From positions 310,001 to 374,000 of the forward strand of contig KV918773.1 in the NCBI GenBank assembly GCA_002049455.2: 64,000 nucleotides of DNA, read 5' to 3'. A program made the position numbers and the translations under genes. The DNA is from Porphyra umbilicalis. Lineage: Eukaryota; Rhodophyta; Bangiophyceae; Bangiales; Bangiaceae. Positions 1 to 9,069 of the stretch are shown here, one piece after another (positions within the stretch are counted from its first letter, which is position 1; every line of letters begins with the position of its first letter). The notes under the pieces were generated by a model. The model was not told the DNA's origin and did not search any database. It saw only the letters and a list, made by a program, of their open reading frames with translations.

Positions 1-1001
1 ACCGCCCAGTCGACCGAGAACGCCGCGGCGCAGCCGCGCGCGGCGTCCGCGGGGGACACGGGCAGGAACCGGGGTAGATGGGTGGCCGCGGCGGTGGTAA
101 ACAGGTCGACCGTATGGGGGCCCCAGACCGCGTCGAGTTTCTCGAAGGCGGGGCGGCCCAATGCCCAGTGGGCAGCCGGCGGGTTGTCGGGAAACGCCGC
201 GAGGAGGGAGGATGCCCAAAGGGCAGGGACGGTCTCCTCGTGGCTTTTCGCCGGGGACGCCCAGCGCACATCGACGAGCATGGCACCCGTCTCGTCGGTG
301 TGCTGCTGGACCGCGACGCAGACCCACTTGGGTTGCCGCGGGGGCGGGGCGAGGACGACCGGCGTCGTCGGGAAGGCGTCGTCGGGGAGCGTAAACTTCT
401 TCTGCTTCGCTAAGCGGATGACGAGATGTTTCGGTAAACCCGAAATGGGTTCCCACGAATCATCGCCCCGGCCATAAGTGGCCCACCGAACTTTCGCCAT
501 GATGCCGTTATCGGTGTCGTGGCGAATAGCCAACAGCCGGTCGATTTCCCAGGTCGGATCCTCATCGGAGGAATTCACGTCGGGGAGCGGGGTCTGTGTA
601 AGCCGATGCGGCTGGGCATCCGGTCCCGGCACCGGGCGCGGTGCCGGTGTGACGTCGTTACTGTTGACCCGTCCTTCGCCATCGCCTTGGTCGATTACGA
701 AGTAGGTGCCGTCCGTATCGAGAATCTCGAACGGGCCAAGGGCCTTGGGCAGCAGCTTGTGCCCCCCGCGGTGGGAGCGGAGGTAGACGAAGTCACCGAT
801 CACCAGGTCCTTGTTCTTCGGCAGTACCCGGCTGTTCCAGTCTCGCTTATAGCGAGCTTGGTACTTGTCAAGGGAAGCGCGCACCGTCGGGATGAGCTTT
901 TTCAAGCCCTGGATGATGGCGCGCTTCACCATGAGCGGGGAGCCATCGGCGGATGCCAGCGGGGACGAGCCAGCGAGGCCCTCAACCGTGAGGTTGGGCA
1001 T
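1..1001 (-). CDS. Gypsy-A Pol C-terminal part: integrase C-domain, chromodomain, RNase H-like extension
   Basis: This frame is open from about 1001 to the left edge and differs from the main pol frame, so a one-step frameshift near position 1000 separates integrase core from C-terminus. Around 839-700 it reads as an integrase C-terminal barrel (NSRVLPKNKDLVIGDFVYLR). At 430-560 it encodes a chromodomain-like block with the aromatic residues expected for that fold (WEIDRLLAIR, then VRWATYGRGDDSWEP). From about 145 to 1 it continues into FEKLDAVWGPHTVDLFTTA and LPRFLP, then an AFSVDW end, a pattern resembling the RNase H region of DIRS-like retroelements. No stop occurs before the window edge. 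The frameshift may be a mutation or an assembly error. Chromodomain call strong, RNase H-like call tentative. Confidence 0.7.
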   Translation of the reverse strand, partial: MPNLTVEGLAGSSPLASADGSPLMVKRAIIQGLKKLIPTVRASLDKYQARYKRDWNSRVLPKNKDLVIGDFVYLRSHRGGHKLLPKALGPFEILDTDGTYFVIDQGDGEGRVNSNDVTPAPRPVPGPDAQPHRLTQTPLPDVNSSDEDPTWEIDRLLAIRHDTDNGIMAKVRWATYGRGDDSWEPISGLPKHLVIRLAKQKKFTLPDDAFPTTPVVLAPPPRQPKWVCVAVQQHTDETGAMLVDVRWASPAKSHEETVPALWASSLLAAFPDNPPAAHWALGRPAFEKLDAVWGPHTVDLFTTAAATHLPRFLPVSPADAARGCAAAFSVDWA

Positions 1002-4000
1002 ACGGCGGGGATCAGGAGGTCGAACGGCGCCATACCGGTGGCCCTATGCGGGCAGGTGTTGTACGCCAGGCTCAGGGCGGGGAGTAGGCGATCCCACTGG
1101 CGAGGGTGCTCCTCACAGAAGGCCCGGATCTGGTTCAGCAGCGTACGGTTATACCGTTCCACCTGACCGTTGGTCTGCGGATGGTAAGGCGTCGTGTACT
1201 TGCACTTCGTGCCCAACATCTTCATGACGGCGCGGAAGAACGCGTTGGCCATCTGTCGACCCTGGTCCGATAGGACGCAGTCGGGGGGCCCGTAGGCCGC
1301 GACCCATGCGGTCAGGAACGCTGACGCGACCGTGACGGCGGTGATCCGTCGGAGCGCAACCGTACGGGTTAGCTTCGAGAAGCGGTCGGACATGACGAAC
1401 ACATACCGGTTGCCGTCAACCGTGTTGAGCAGCGGTCCGAGGATGTCAATGCCAACCTCGGTCAACGGTTCCTTTGGCGGGAACAGGGTCATGGGGGACG
1501 TATGCCGTCGCTCCTGCAGCCGGTTCTTCGCGCACGGCGGGCACTGCCGGACGAAGTCGTACAGGTCGACAATCATCGACTCCCAATAGAAGCAACGCTT
1601 CATGGCGGCGTACATCCGCTGCACCCCAGGGTGACCTTTGGTCGTCGGGTAGTGCTCGAGGCCCATCACGCGGGAGCGTAGGGCCTCGGGGATGTATACT
1701 CGCATAACGTCCGTCGTTGGCTGACGGCGCACGAGGCGGCCTTCCTCATCGAGGACGAACCGCGTCGGCTTTCTCGAGTCGATCACGGCGCGTAGCTGCT
1801 GGCATCGGCCATCCGCGCCTTGTGCGCGAAGGAGCTCCTCCGCTGTGATAGGGGGAGGCGGTAACGGCGCCGAGAAGTTGTTGGCGTCCGTGCCCCTTGC
1901 GGCCTGAGCCAGCAGGAAGCATGGGATGTCGTCTTCCAGCTCCTTCTTGTCCAGACCCGTCGTGGGTACGCGGGACAGGGCATCGGGGAGGTGGTGGTTC
2001 GCTCCCTTTTTGTACTTCACCTCGAAGTCGAACTCCGCTAAGCGGAGGCGCCAACGGAGCAGACGACCGGTGGCCATAGTCAGCCGGTAGATCCAACTGA
2101 GGCATTCGTGGTCGGTACGCACCGTGAACCGCGAGCCCTCCACATAATGTCGGAGGTGGAGCACGGCCCAGACGAGGCCCAGGCACTCCTTCTCGGTGGC
2201 CGAATAGTTGCGTTGCTCGGGCTGCAGGGCGCGGCTGTAAAACCCCACGGGTTTCAGCTGGCCGTCCTGCTGCTCTTGGAGCAGAGCGCACCCCAATTGG
2301 GTGTCGCACGCATCGACGTCAATGGTGAAGGGCGCTCCGCGGCGGGGGAGCGCCAGGACCGGCGGATGAAGCAGCGCGTCGCGTAGGCGCGTGAACGCTG
2401 CGGCTTGCGTCTCGGTGAACGTCGGGAGCGTGTCGCCGTACGCCTTGGTTGTCAGCTGGTTTAGGGGCGCTGCGATCCGTGCGTAGTTCGCGACGAAGCG
2501 GCGGTACACGTTACACATGCCGACGAAGCTACGCAATTGCGTCTTTGTTCGCGGGTGACCTACCTTCGCGAGCGCCTCCAGGTTCTTGTTGTGTACCCGC
2601 ATCTCCCCAGGGGATATGATGTGCCCGAGGTACTCGACGGACGTCTGGAAGAACTGGCACTTCTTGGCTTTCAACGTGACGCCGGCTCGACCCAAGGGGG
2701 TCCGGGCTTCGTCGAGCGCTTTCACGTGGTTCTCCGGGGTGTCGGAGAAGACGATGACATCGTCGAGGTAGACAAGGCACGCTTGCCAGGTCATCCCGGA
2801 CAGGATGATGTCAAGGGCACGTTGGAAGGTCGCGGGAGCGTTGGTGAGGCCGTAGGCCATCTTTAGGTACCCGTACGTGCCCATGTGGCAGGTGAAAGCG
2901 GTCTTGTCGATGTCGTCCAGGGCCATGGGTATCTGCCAATACCCGGCATTGCAGTCGAGCGTTGAGAAGACGCGGGCGTCTCCCAGCGAGTCGACGCAAT
3001 CCTCCATCCGCGGGATGGGATAGGAGTCCTTCTTGGTCACCGCATTGAGACGACGGTAGTCGACGCAAAAGCGTGGCGACCCGTCTTTCTTGGGGACGAC
3101 AACGACAAGGCTTGCCCATTCACTGGTACTTGGTCGGACGACCTTGGCTTCCAGCATCCGATTGACCTCGTCACGGATCATGTCACGGGCATGGTGACCC
3201 GCACGGTACGGTTGCTGCGGTATCGGCTTTGTCCCGGGTTGGACCTCCACGCGGTGGACGGTGGCGTCGATGGAGCCGAGCGTCCCGTCCAGCATATACA
3301 CATGGCGGCGGATGAGTGCCTGGACGTCCGGGAGTAGCCGGTCGGGTACGCCAGAGAGATCGACTTGGTCTAGCACCGCTTCTGCGGCCGCGGTGGGCGA
3401 TGCCGCGTCGTCAGTGACGAGCAGGCAGTCGACATCCTCGACCGGGCTAACGGTAGCGAGGATAGTTCCCTTGCGGAGGCAGACCGGCTTGTCGCTGAGG
3501 TTAGCGACTTCAACGCTGAAGCGTTGCCCCGGGACGACGACGGCCAGCCCACGCGCCGTTTGACAGCGGTGATGCTTGTGAAGGCGGTTGTACGGCGCGA
3601 CTAGGACCTGACCAGCGAGGTCGGCGGTGACCAGCAGGGCCGAACGGGTTTGCGGGGGCAGCACCCGCTGCTGCGCGAGGCGCACCGTTGCATCCTTCGG
3701 GGATCGGCGGCGTTCTTTCTTGCCGCGTGCCGTGCACGATAAGATGGGCATCGAAGCATCGATGGACCATCTGACGCGTTGACGGCGCGGGTAGAGCGCC
3801 TCGACATGGCGGTTGATGAAGCTGGTGCCGAGCAGCACAGGGACGGCGAGGCGCGGGACGACGACGAAGTCGACGTCCGTGTCGAAGCCACCGGAGCGCA
3901 GGCGCAGGGTGATCATGCCTCGGGCGGAGATAGGGTTTTTATTTGCGTCCACAATGTGGGGCAAATGAGGGCGTCGATGCAACCGCCGCTCCCAACCCTT

Positions 4001-4213
4001 GGGCAGGGCATCCACCCGAATGATCGAGGGCCCGGCGCCTGTATCCAGGGTCGGTGTCATCAGCCGCATGCGAGCCTCGTCAAAGCCGAGGGCCGCGGGG
4101 ATGGTATACTGCCGGTATACCGGGGCCAAGACACGCTGTACCCGTATCTTCGGACTCTGCGGGCTGGGGGCGCCACGGGGCGGCCGAGCCGCTAGCGGCA
4201 CGCCCCGTGTTAG
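926..4213 (-). CDS. pol: Gypsy-A Pol: protease, reverse transcriptase, RNase H, integrase core
   Basis: This is the Pol part of a Gag-Pol polyprotein. The aspartic protease has DTGAGPS at about 4045-4025. The reverse transcriptase spans about 3240-2600 with the catalytic YLDD near 2758-2770. RNase H follows with DVDACDTQLG near 2310. The integrase has an HHCC zinc site (GHPGVQ, CPPCAKN) and a DDE triad in GIDILGPL, VLSDQG and NGQVERYN (about 1445, 1267 and 1158). The frame is open upstream of its first possible start and joins gag through a -1 frameshift at 4213, so a separate start codon is not needed. At about 1000 it leaves the frame that carries integrase C-domain and chromodomain, and the last 25 or so residues here are out-of-frame tail. 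All visible catalytic residues are intact. Confidence 0.92.
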   Translation of the reverse strand, partial: LTRGVPLAARPPRGAPSPQSPKIRVQRVLAPVYRQYTIPAALGFDEARMRLMTPTLDTGAGPSIIRVDALPKGWERRLHRRPHLPHIVDANKNPISARGMITLRLRSGGFDTDVDFVVVPRLAVPVLLGTSFINRHVEALYPRRQRVRWSIDASMPILSCTARGKKERRRSPKDATVRLAQQRVLPPQTRSALLVTADLAGQVLVAPYNRLHKHHRCQTARGLAVVVPGQRFSVEVANLSDKPVCLRKGTILATVSPVEDVDCLLVTDDAASPTAAAEAVLDQVDLSGVPDRLLPDVQALIRRHVYMLDGTLGSIDATVHRVEVQPGTKPIPQQPYRAGHHARDMIRDEVNRMLEAKVVRPSTSEWASLVVVVPKKDGSPRFCVDYRRLNAVTKKDSYPIPRMEDCVDSLGDARVFSTLDCNAGYWQIPMALDDIDKTAFTCHMGTYGYLKMAYGLTNAPATFQRALDIILSGMTWQACLVYLDDVIVFSDTPENHVKALDEARTPLGRAGVTLKAKKCQFFQTSVEYLGHIISPGEMRVHNKNLEALAKVGHPRTKTQLRSFVGMCNVYRRFVANYARIAAPLNQLTTKAYGDTLPTFTETQAAAFTRLRDALLHPPVLALPRRGAPFTIDVDACDTQLGCALLQEQQDGQLKPVGFYSRALQPEQRNYSATEKECLGLVWAVLHLRHYVEGSRFTVRTDHECLSWIYRLTMATGRLLRWRLRLAEFDFEVKYKKGANHHLPDALSRVPTTGLDKKELEDDIPCFLLAQAARGTDANNFSAPLPPPPITAEELLRAQGADGRCQQLRAVIDSRKPTRFVLDEEGRLVRRQPTTDVMRVYIPEALRSRVMGLEHYPTTKGHPGVQRMYAAMKRCFYWESMIVDLYDFVRQCPPCAKNRLQERRHTSPMTLFPPKEPLTEVGIDILGPLLNTVDGNRYVFVMSDRFSKLTRTVALRRITAVTVASAFLTAWVAAYGPPDCVLSDQGRQMANAFFRAVMKMLGTKCKYTTPYHPQTNGQVERYNRTLLNQIRAFCEEHPRQWDRLLPALSLAYNTCPHRATGMAPFDLLIPAVCPTSRLRASLARPRWHPPMAPRSW

Positions 4214-4219
4214 TTTCCC
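4174..4219 (-). promoter_or_regulatory. Gypsy-A -1 programmed ribosomal frameshift signal
   Basis: On the minus strand the last gag codons are CCG GGA AAC TAA. The heptamer G GGA AAC (4219-4213) fits X XXY YYZ in the gag frame and touches the stop. Slipping back one base makes the next codon CTA at 4213, exactly the pol frame. Three bases after the heptamer begins CACGGGGCG (4209-4201), perfectly complementary to CGCCCCGTG (4182-4174) across an 18-nt loop that contains its own CCGCTAGCGG palindrome. If the outer three pairs melt, the spacer is 6 nt, within the usual range for such signals. Function is inferred from sequence. Confidence 0.85.
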
Positions 4220-6093
4220 GGCCCGACAGGTGCAGGTGGGTCCACCGGTGGACTCGGATCCGGTTGCGGATCCCCGGGCGAGGCGCCGACCGTCTCGTCT
4301 TCGCTGAGGGAGCCGGTGTCGTCCGGCACCAGCGGATCACCCCAGGGGTCCTCGGCGATGGCGGCCATCGCGTATTGCATACGACTCGGGCGTAAGGCAG
4401 GACGGGCCGCGCCAGGGGGTCCCGGGGCGACCGCAGGCGGCGCACCTGTCCCCATCGCCCGGTCGAGCGAAGGACATACGCGAGCGTAGTGACCGAAACC
4501 GCGGCAGCGGTGACACTGCACCTGGCTCAGGTGGATCAGAGCCGGCCGTCCCGCCGGACCGCCCGGTCGGGGAGACCATTGGGTTGCCGTTCTGGCCGAC
4601 GGCGTCCGGGCCGCCGGTGGCGTAGGGTTGAATGCCTGGAACGGCTGCTGCGGTAGAGGCCGACCCATGGGGTTCCGGCTCTCTGGCGGCGTGGCCTCCG
4701 ACGTCGTCGCTGGTGGCGCCGCCCAGAGGACCGGTTCGGCTTTTGCTCCGCTCCCGGAGCCCAGCTGCAGGACGCTCTTGGCCTTGGCGTACCGGTCGGC
4801 TTTGCCGGTGGTGACCTTGACCGAGCGGAGCCCGTCGCCGATCTTCTGCGAAAGCGCCACGAGTTCGTCGAAGGTGGCGCATGTGCGGTCGGCCAGCTCT
4901 GCTTTGGCACGTACCGAGGGGTGGAGCCTTTTCAGGAACAGGTACCGTAGCTGCCCCGGGTCGTACATACCCATGAGCTGTCGGCCGAGCCGCATCAACC
5001 GCTGATAGACAGCGCGCTCGCCTTCGTCTTGGCGCTGCTCCGCGGTGCGGAGGGCCATTTCGGCGGTGTGCAGGGCGTCCTGGGGTGCATTGCGGGTCAA
5101 CAGACAGTTGATCGTGTGCGGGAAACTGGTACCGACGGCGCTGCCGTGTGGGCCATTTGTTTCCTGGACGAAGTCGTCCTTGGCCTCACCGCCAATGCGG
5201 TAGGCGAGGAGGTACGGGGCCTCGCCCAGAGTGACGTCCATTTCGTCCGCGGCTGTGCGGAAGCGAGTGAGGAGCGCCAGGACGGCCAGCGGATCCGAGC
5301 CATCGAAGAGCGCGACGCCGTGGAACGGACCGTCCAGCAGGCGATGGCGCCTGCGGAATTGGCTTGCTTTCGACCGGCCATACGTCGGATCCGCATTGCG
5401 GACGAGATAGCGGCGGAAGTCGAGCAGCGACGAGAACGGGCCATGCTTGGACGTCAAGGGGAGCGGCCAGGGGATGACCGCCATTGGCGTCGAAGCTGTC
5501 CGACCGGTGACCCGCGTGCGGGTGCGGCGCCGCGAGCGAACGCGGTGGCGCGCGGGGCCGGTGCTGTCACTGCTGCTGCTGCTGCTGGGGTCTCGGGGCG
5601 GCTCGTCGTCATCGGCAGACCGCGAAGAGCGGGCGTCGGGATCCGATCGTACGCCCGCGCTCCGCGAGGCCAACGGCGACGCTGAGGCAGCGGACCTGCG
5701 CGACCGGGGCCGGTCGCGCGGGGCCGGGGTGTTTGCCGGTGTTGGGTCAGTGGGCCGGGGTCCACTGGCGGTCGACATCGGCAACGTCCCAGTTGGGTCG
5801 CGCAACATTGTCACGTCGGTGCGTAGCTCTCGGACGGACGCGGCCAACGTACGCACGAGCGTCGTTAACTCGGCGACCGCCGATTGCTCCGCGCGACGAC
5901 TAGTATCGCCGAGGGAAGCGCCCGAGCCGCCCGAAGCGGGAGCCGCTGCGGTTGGATTGGGGAGACCAGAGGCATCGTGGGGAAGAGGGGGAGTCGTAGT
6001 CGCAGGGGCTGACCCGTCGGCCGTACGCCGAGCGTCAGCGCCCGTATCATGAGGAGGGGCAAAGCGCGGGGGATCGGCACCCCCGCTCGCCAT
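4210..6093 (-). CDS. gag: Gypsy-A Gag (capsid and nucleocapsid)
   Basis: This 627-codon frame encodes the structural polyprotein. The first 230 or so residues are Pro, Ser, Ala and Arg rich. A retrotransposon-gag capsid-like helical region follows (LLDFRRYLVRN, then GVALFDGSDPLAVLALLTRF and RYLFLKRLHPSVRAKAEL). A CCHC zinc knuckle near the C-terminus reads CHRCRGFGHYARVC. The stop TAA lies at 4212-4210, directly after the frameshift heptamer. I chose the ATG at 6093 (MASGGADPP); the frame is open upstream to 6165 but only from a GTG. It starts about 105 bases downstream of the probable primer-binding site. Confidence 0.88.
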   Translation of the reverse strand: MASGGADPPRFAPPHDTGADARRTADGSAPATTTPPLPHDASGLPNPTAAAPASGGSGASLGDTSRRAEQSAVAELTTLVRTLAASVRELRTDVTMLRDPTGTLPMSTASGPRPTDPTPANTPAPRDRPRSRRSAASASPLASRSAGVRSDPDARSSRSADDDEPPRDPSSSSSSDSTGPARHRVRSRRRTRTRVTGRTASTPMAVIPWPLPLTSKHGPFSSLLDFRRYLVRNADPTYGRSKASQFRRRHRLLDGPFHGVALFDGSDPLAVLALLTRFRTAADEMDVTLGEAPYLLAYRIGGEAKDDFVQETNGPHGSAVGTSFPHTINCLLTRNAPQDALHTAEMALRTAEQRQDEGERAVYQRLMRLGRQLMGMYDPGQLRYLFLKRLHPSVRAKAELADRTCATFDELVALSQKIGDGLRSVKVTTGKADRYAKAKSVLQLGSGSGAKAEPVLWAAPPATTSEATPPESRNPMGRPLPQQPFQAFNPTPPAARTPSARTATQWSPRPGGPAGRPALIHLSQVQCHRCRGFGHYARVCPSLDRAMGTGAPPAVAPGPPGAARPALRPSRMQYAMAAIAEDPWGDPLVPDDTGSLSEDETVGASPGDPQPDPSPPVDPPAPVGPGN

Positions 6094-6197
6094 CGGAGAT
6101 AGGTTGGCTTCTTGTTTCGAGATAGCACAAACCCGGACACGACGGCACCACGGCCCGTCGGGCACCGTCGAGCGACTCCCCCGGCCTGCAACAACAG

Positions 6198-6217
6198 CCG
6201 CCGGGTGACCGGGACCA
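6198..6217 (-). other. Gypsy-A probable primer-binding site
   Basis: Five bases inside the proposed LTR end the minus strand begins TGGTCCCGGTCACCCGGCGG. A TGG start at this spacing is typical of a tRNA-primed site, and Gypsy-C has the same five-base offset. I could not assign the tRNA. Confidence 0.45.
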
Positions 6218-6222
6218 CAAAG

Positions 6223-6700
6223 TGGTCACGTCACGTGAACCGTCAGGGGCGTCCGCACCGTTGTCGCCGGGGCTCGCGAGAGGAGAGGCGTCCCTCGAAA
6301 GGGACGACGCCCTCTCACCTGCTGCTCCACCAAGCGTGGCAACAAAGGAGGCGCGAACAAATAACCTAGAACCACACTGACAGTACAAAAGAGAAGGACC
6401 TAAAGGGTCAACCTACCGAGAGGACCTAGGCGGCGCAAAGGCGCTCAAAGGCTAGGACTGGAGAGGGACGCCAAGATTTAGATGGCGAGCAAGACGGGGC
6501 GGCGTGGGGCAAGGCCGGCGCCGTAATAACAAGACGAAAACAGACGAAAAGAAGAGACGTAAGAGTAGCCCCTGGCCCGAATAGGGGGGCTACTTAGGGA
6601 GGGACAGCCGTCCCACAGGCCGCAATCCGAAGTACGGAGAGACGGGCGCAAGTCCCGGCAGGGTCATAAGTACTGGACTTAGCCTCTGCCGAATGCAACA
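6223..6700 (-). repeat. Gypsy-A probable 5' LTR
   Basis: The stretch between the primer-binding site and resumed Harbinger coding sequence has no open frame of note, starts TG at 6223 and can end ACA at 6700, about 478 bp, close to the 500 bp of the Gypsy-C LTR. Its partner LTR is outside the window, so both ends are estimates. Confidence 0.5.
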
Positions 6701-7102
6701 CTGGGTTCTGTTCGCGTGCTTCTACCTCACAAGGAGCCAGCGGTCTATATCCGTGCCAATCGCAGCTACAACTACCATCACGCGCGGCGCCGCATGTCGG
6801 CCGAGAAGGTCATTGGTGTACTGAAGGGACGCTTTGCCAGTCTGAAGGAGCTACGGGCACCAGTGGCGTCGGATGCTGATTTTACCAGACTAATGGAGTG
6901 GGTGGCGGTTTGCGCCACGATCCATAACATTTGCATTTGGCTTGGCGACACGTCCCCTGAAGTGGCCGTGGACGCGGCCGACGCGGCCAACGCGGCGCCC
7001 GGATCCGCGGTGCCTCTCCCCGCGGCGGCGAGTGTCGGGAGAAGCCGGGTGCAGCAGCAAGTGTTGCAGTACATGATTGCCCACGGCCGCTACAATTTGT
7101 GA
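6701..7102 (+). pseudogene. Harbinger-C transposase, 3' fragment (interrupted by Gypsy-A)
   Basis: The last 130 or so codons of a DDE_4 (PIF/Harbinger) transposase are visible. SAEKVIGVLKGRFASLKELR and VCATIHNICIWLGD correspond to the conserved family C-terminus, where a Glu precedes GxLKGRF and an A/C-hydrophobic-HN motif follows. The N-terminal two thirds, including the first two catalytic Asp residues, are missing here and should lie left of Gypsy-A. A short stretch just after the junction (WVLFA) may match the DGIYPxW region in a different frame, so an indel near the junction is possible. A possible poly(A) signal AATAAA lies at about 7163. It converges with the minus-strand ORF ending at 7172, as in the other Harbinger pairs here. 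Confidence 0.7.
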
Positions 7103-7171
7103 TGTGTTCGATTAGATGTGTTTCTATTTTTTCCCGCAGCAGCATATTGCTTGAAAAATACGAATAAAATG

Positions 7172-9067
7172 TCACTGCCGATGGGCTGCCATCTCGGCAG
7201 CCAGCATGTCTTTAAAAATCTGGTTATCCGGCTCGGCCAGGATGAGCTTCGTTAGGTTGGCCACACGCGCAGTTTGTCTTTCGTCCGACTTGGCGCACAG
7301 CTCGCGATCGGCGCGTCGACTGCTCTCTATCATGTTGGCCGTGATCGCCGCCAACACATCCCCCATGGCCTTGTCCGCTTGCGTCGCCGCAGCTGCGGGC
7401 TGACCGTCACGGCCAGAACGCCCACTCGAGCACCCAGGGGCAACAGCAAGCGGAGGCTGCTGTAGATCGGCCGCCGCTGCCCGCCGTCCCCCGTCTGGCA
7501 ACTTCATGGTGCCTGCCCCCGGAGATGCGGTCCCCCCTAGAGCCCTTCGCGCCCCCACACAATGCTCGGACGCCGAACCAGTGCCGGAAGAAGGCGCTTC
7601 CACTGGGGCCTCCCCCTGCAGGCCCACGACCCCATCCATCAAGTCCTCCTCGTCCGCTCCGGCGTCCTCGTGGTTCTCACACACGTCAGACGTGTCCTCA
7701 AACATGCTGCCGCTCGCGTCTTCGTCGGACGCTGGCGCCCTCCCGGATGATGCTGGTGGCGTGGGAGGTAGGGCACCGCTGACGCGGATGCCCGACAGAC
7801 GGGGGGTACCGACGTACCGCATCGTGATGTCAGAGAGTTGGAGAATCTCGTCGACATCTTTGACCGAGCCATGCCAATCTAGAGTCTTTTCCAGAACAAT
7901 GAGGCGCACGGCGGCCGCCTCCTGCTCCCCCGTCGTCCCCGTCATGCCCCGCACCGACTCGGCCGCACTGTGAAGGTCTTGTGCAGTCCTGACCACGCGG
8001 TCAAGCGCCGGCAAATCCCAGCCAATGAAGGCCAACGTCATTGGCGGATCGGCCGCGTCGCTGCGTGAGGCCTCAAGGCCACCCGCCGCAGACCCCGACT
8101 CAGAGTGCCCGGCGTCTGCCGCCGCTGACTCCGCCGTCGCTCCAGCTTCTGACCCCGACGCGCCCGAGGCACGTCGTACCGCCGACGATCCCTGCGTCGC
8201 TGCCGCCGCGGACACGGCGGTGGCCGCCGCGTCTTGACCGTCCATGTCCGCCTTCAGCAAGTCGCCCATAATGTTAGACAAATGTAGTTGGAGGCTTCTA
8301 GATGATAACCCGTGCGACGCAATGCGAAAATCGACCTCATCTGTTCACTTGGAGACAAAAAACAGCCGCTGCTCCATGGTCACCGTGACCTCATGAACTG
8401 AGGCACCTTCGCCGGATTCGTCATTGGCGCCGCGTTGCCCACGACTGCGGCCGCGCCCAGAACCAACTCGACCACGGCCCCGGCCGCCCTCGCCTCTTCC
8501 CCGTCCACCATCACTGCGGCTGCGTCCGCGGCCGCTGCCGCTGTTGGGAACACTACCGGCGCGGCGGGCAACGCCGCCTCGAGACACGCCCTCCTGCGGT
8601 CGGCCGCGCCCGCCGCGGGCTGGGACACGTGCAGAGCGCTCATCGTCTTGAAGCTCACTGGCCCGAGACCCCGCCACATTCTTGTGCAACATGACGTCGT
8701 CAATTTGTGACGCGAGGTCGTTGATCGTGGGGAAGCGACGCGCCACGTGGGCGTCCCCGTCGCCTTCATGATGGTTTGCATCATCGGCATCTGGCACTCG
8801 CGTGTCTGGAAGCCCATGACAAGGGGGATCGTTGTGGTCGGCGCTATCACCGCCATGAAAGCCGGGGGAGAGCCTTGCAGCGACAGCCGACAGAGCGGCT
8901 GTTGGAGCGGGTGCACCACCACCAACGTCGGTGGTGGTGGTGCCACTAACCCCGCCCCCCACAGCCGCCGCCGGCGCCGCCGCTGTCGCCACCGCCGCGG
9001 CCACCATTTTGTACGACACCACGCACTTCTTCACCACCAACGCCCGCCGACCTCCGTAGGCCACACT
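7172..9067 (-). pseudogene. Low-complexity ORF beside Harbinger-C, split by TGA and by Gypsy-B
   Basis: One minus-strand frame stays open from the Gypsy-B insertion point to 7172 except for a TGA at 8347-8345. I do not recognise the product. The upstream half has Ala/Gly-rich stretches and an RGR-rich basic tail (residues around GRGRGEGGRGRGRVGSGRGR). The downstream half is acidic and Ala-rich and ends in a charged, probably helical tail (NLTKLILAEPDNQIFKDMLA). Its convergent position next to a Harbinger transposase end suggests the Harbinger accessory gene, but no Myb/SANT signature is visible; that part could have been displaced by Gypsy-B. The apparent frame beyond 9070 is LTR sequence and should not be counted. 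Confidence 0.4.
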
Positions 9068-9069
9068 TT

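Larger units (their letters stand above)
1..6700 (-). mobile_element. Gypsy-A: Ty3/Gypsy chromovirus, truncated by the window edge
   Basis: Reading on the minus strand from right to left, this element shows a probable 5' LTR (6223-6700), a probable primer-binding site, gag, a -1 frameshift signal, then protease, reverse transcriptase, RNase H, integrase, chromodomain and an extra RNase H-like segment. It runs off the left end, so the 3' LTR and polypurine tract are not visible. The gene order and the chromodomain after integrase define a chromovirus. Just right of the LTR the sequence becomes Harbinger transposase coding sequence, so this element appears to have inserted into a DNA transposon. 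The target duplication cannot be checked because the left end is outside the window. Confidence 0.9.

Noticed and set aside
4201..4210. Separate translation start for Gypsy-A pol at about 4201
   Set aside because: The first possible start there is only a GTG, and the open frame reaches upstream to the slippery heptamer, so a Gag-Pol fusion explains it better.
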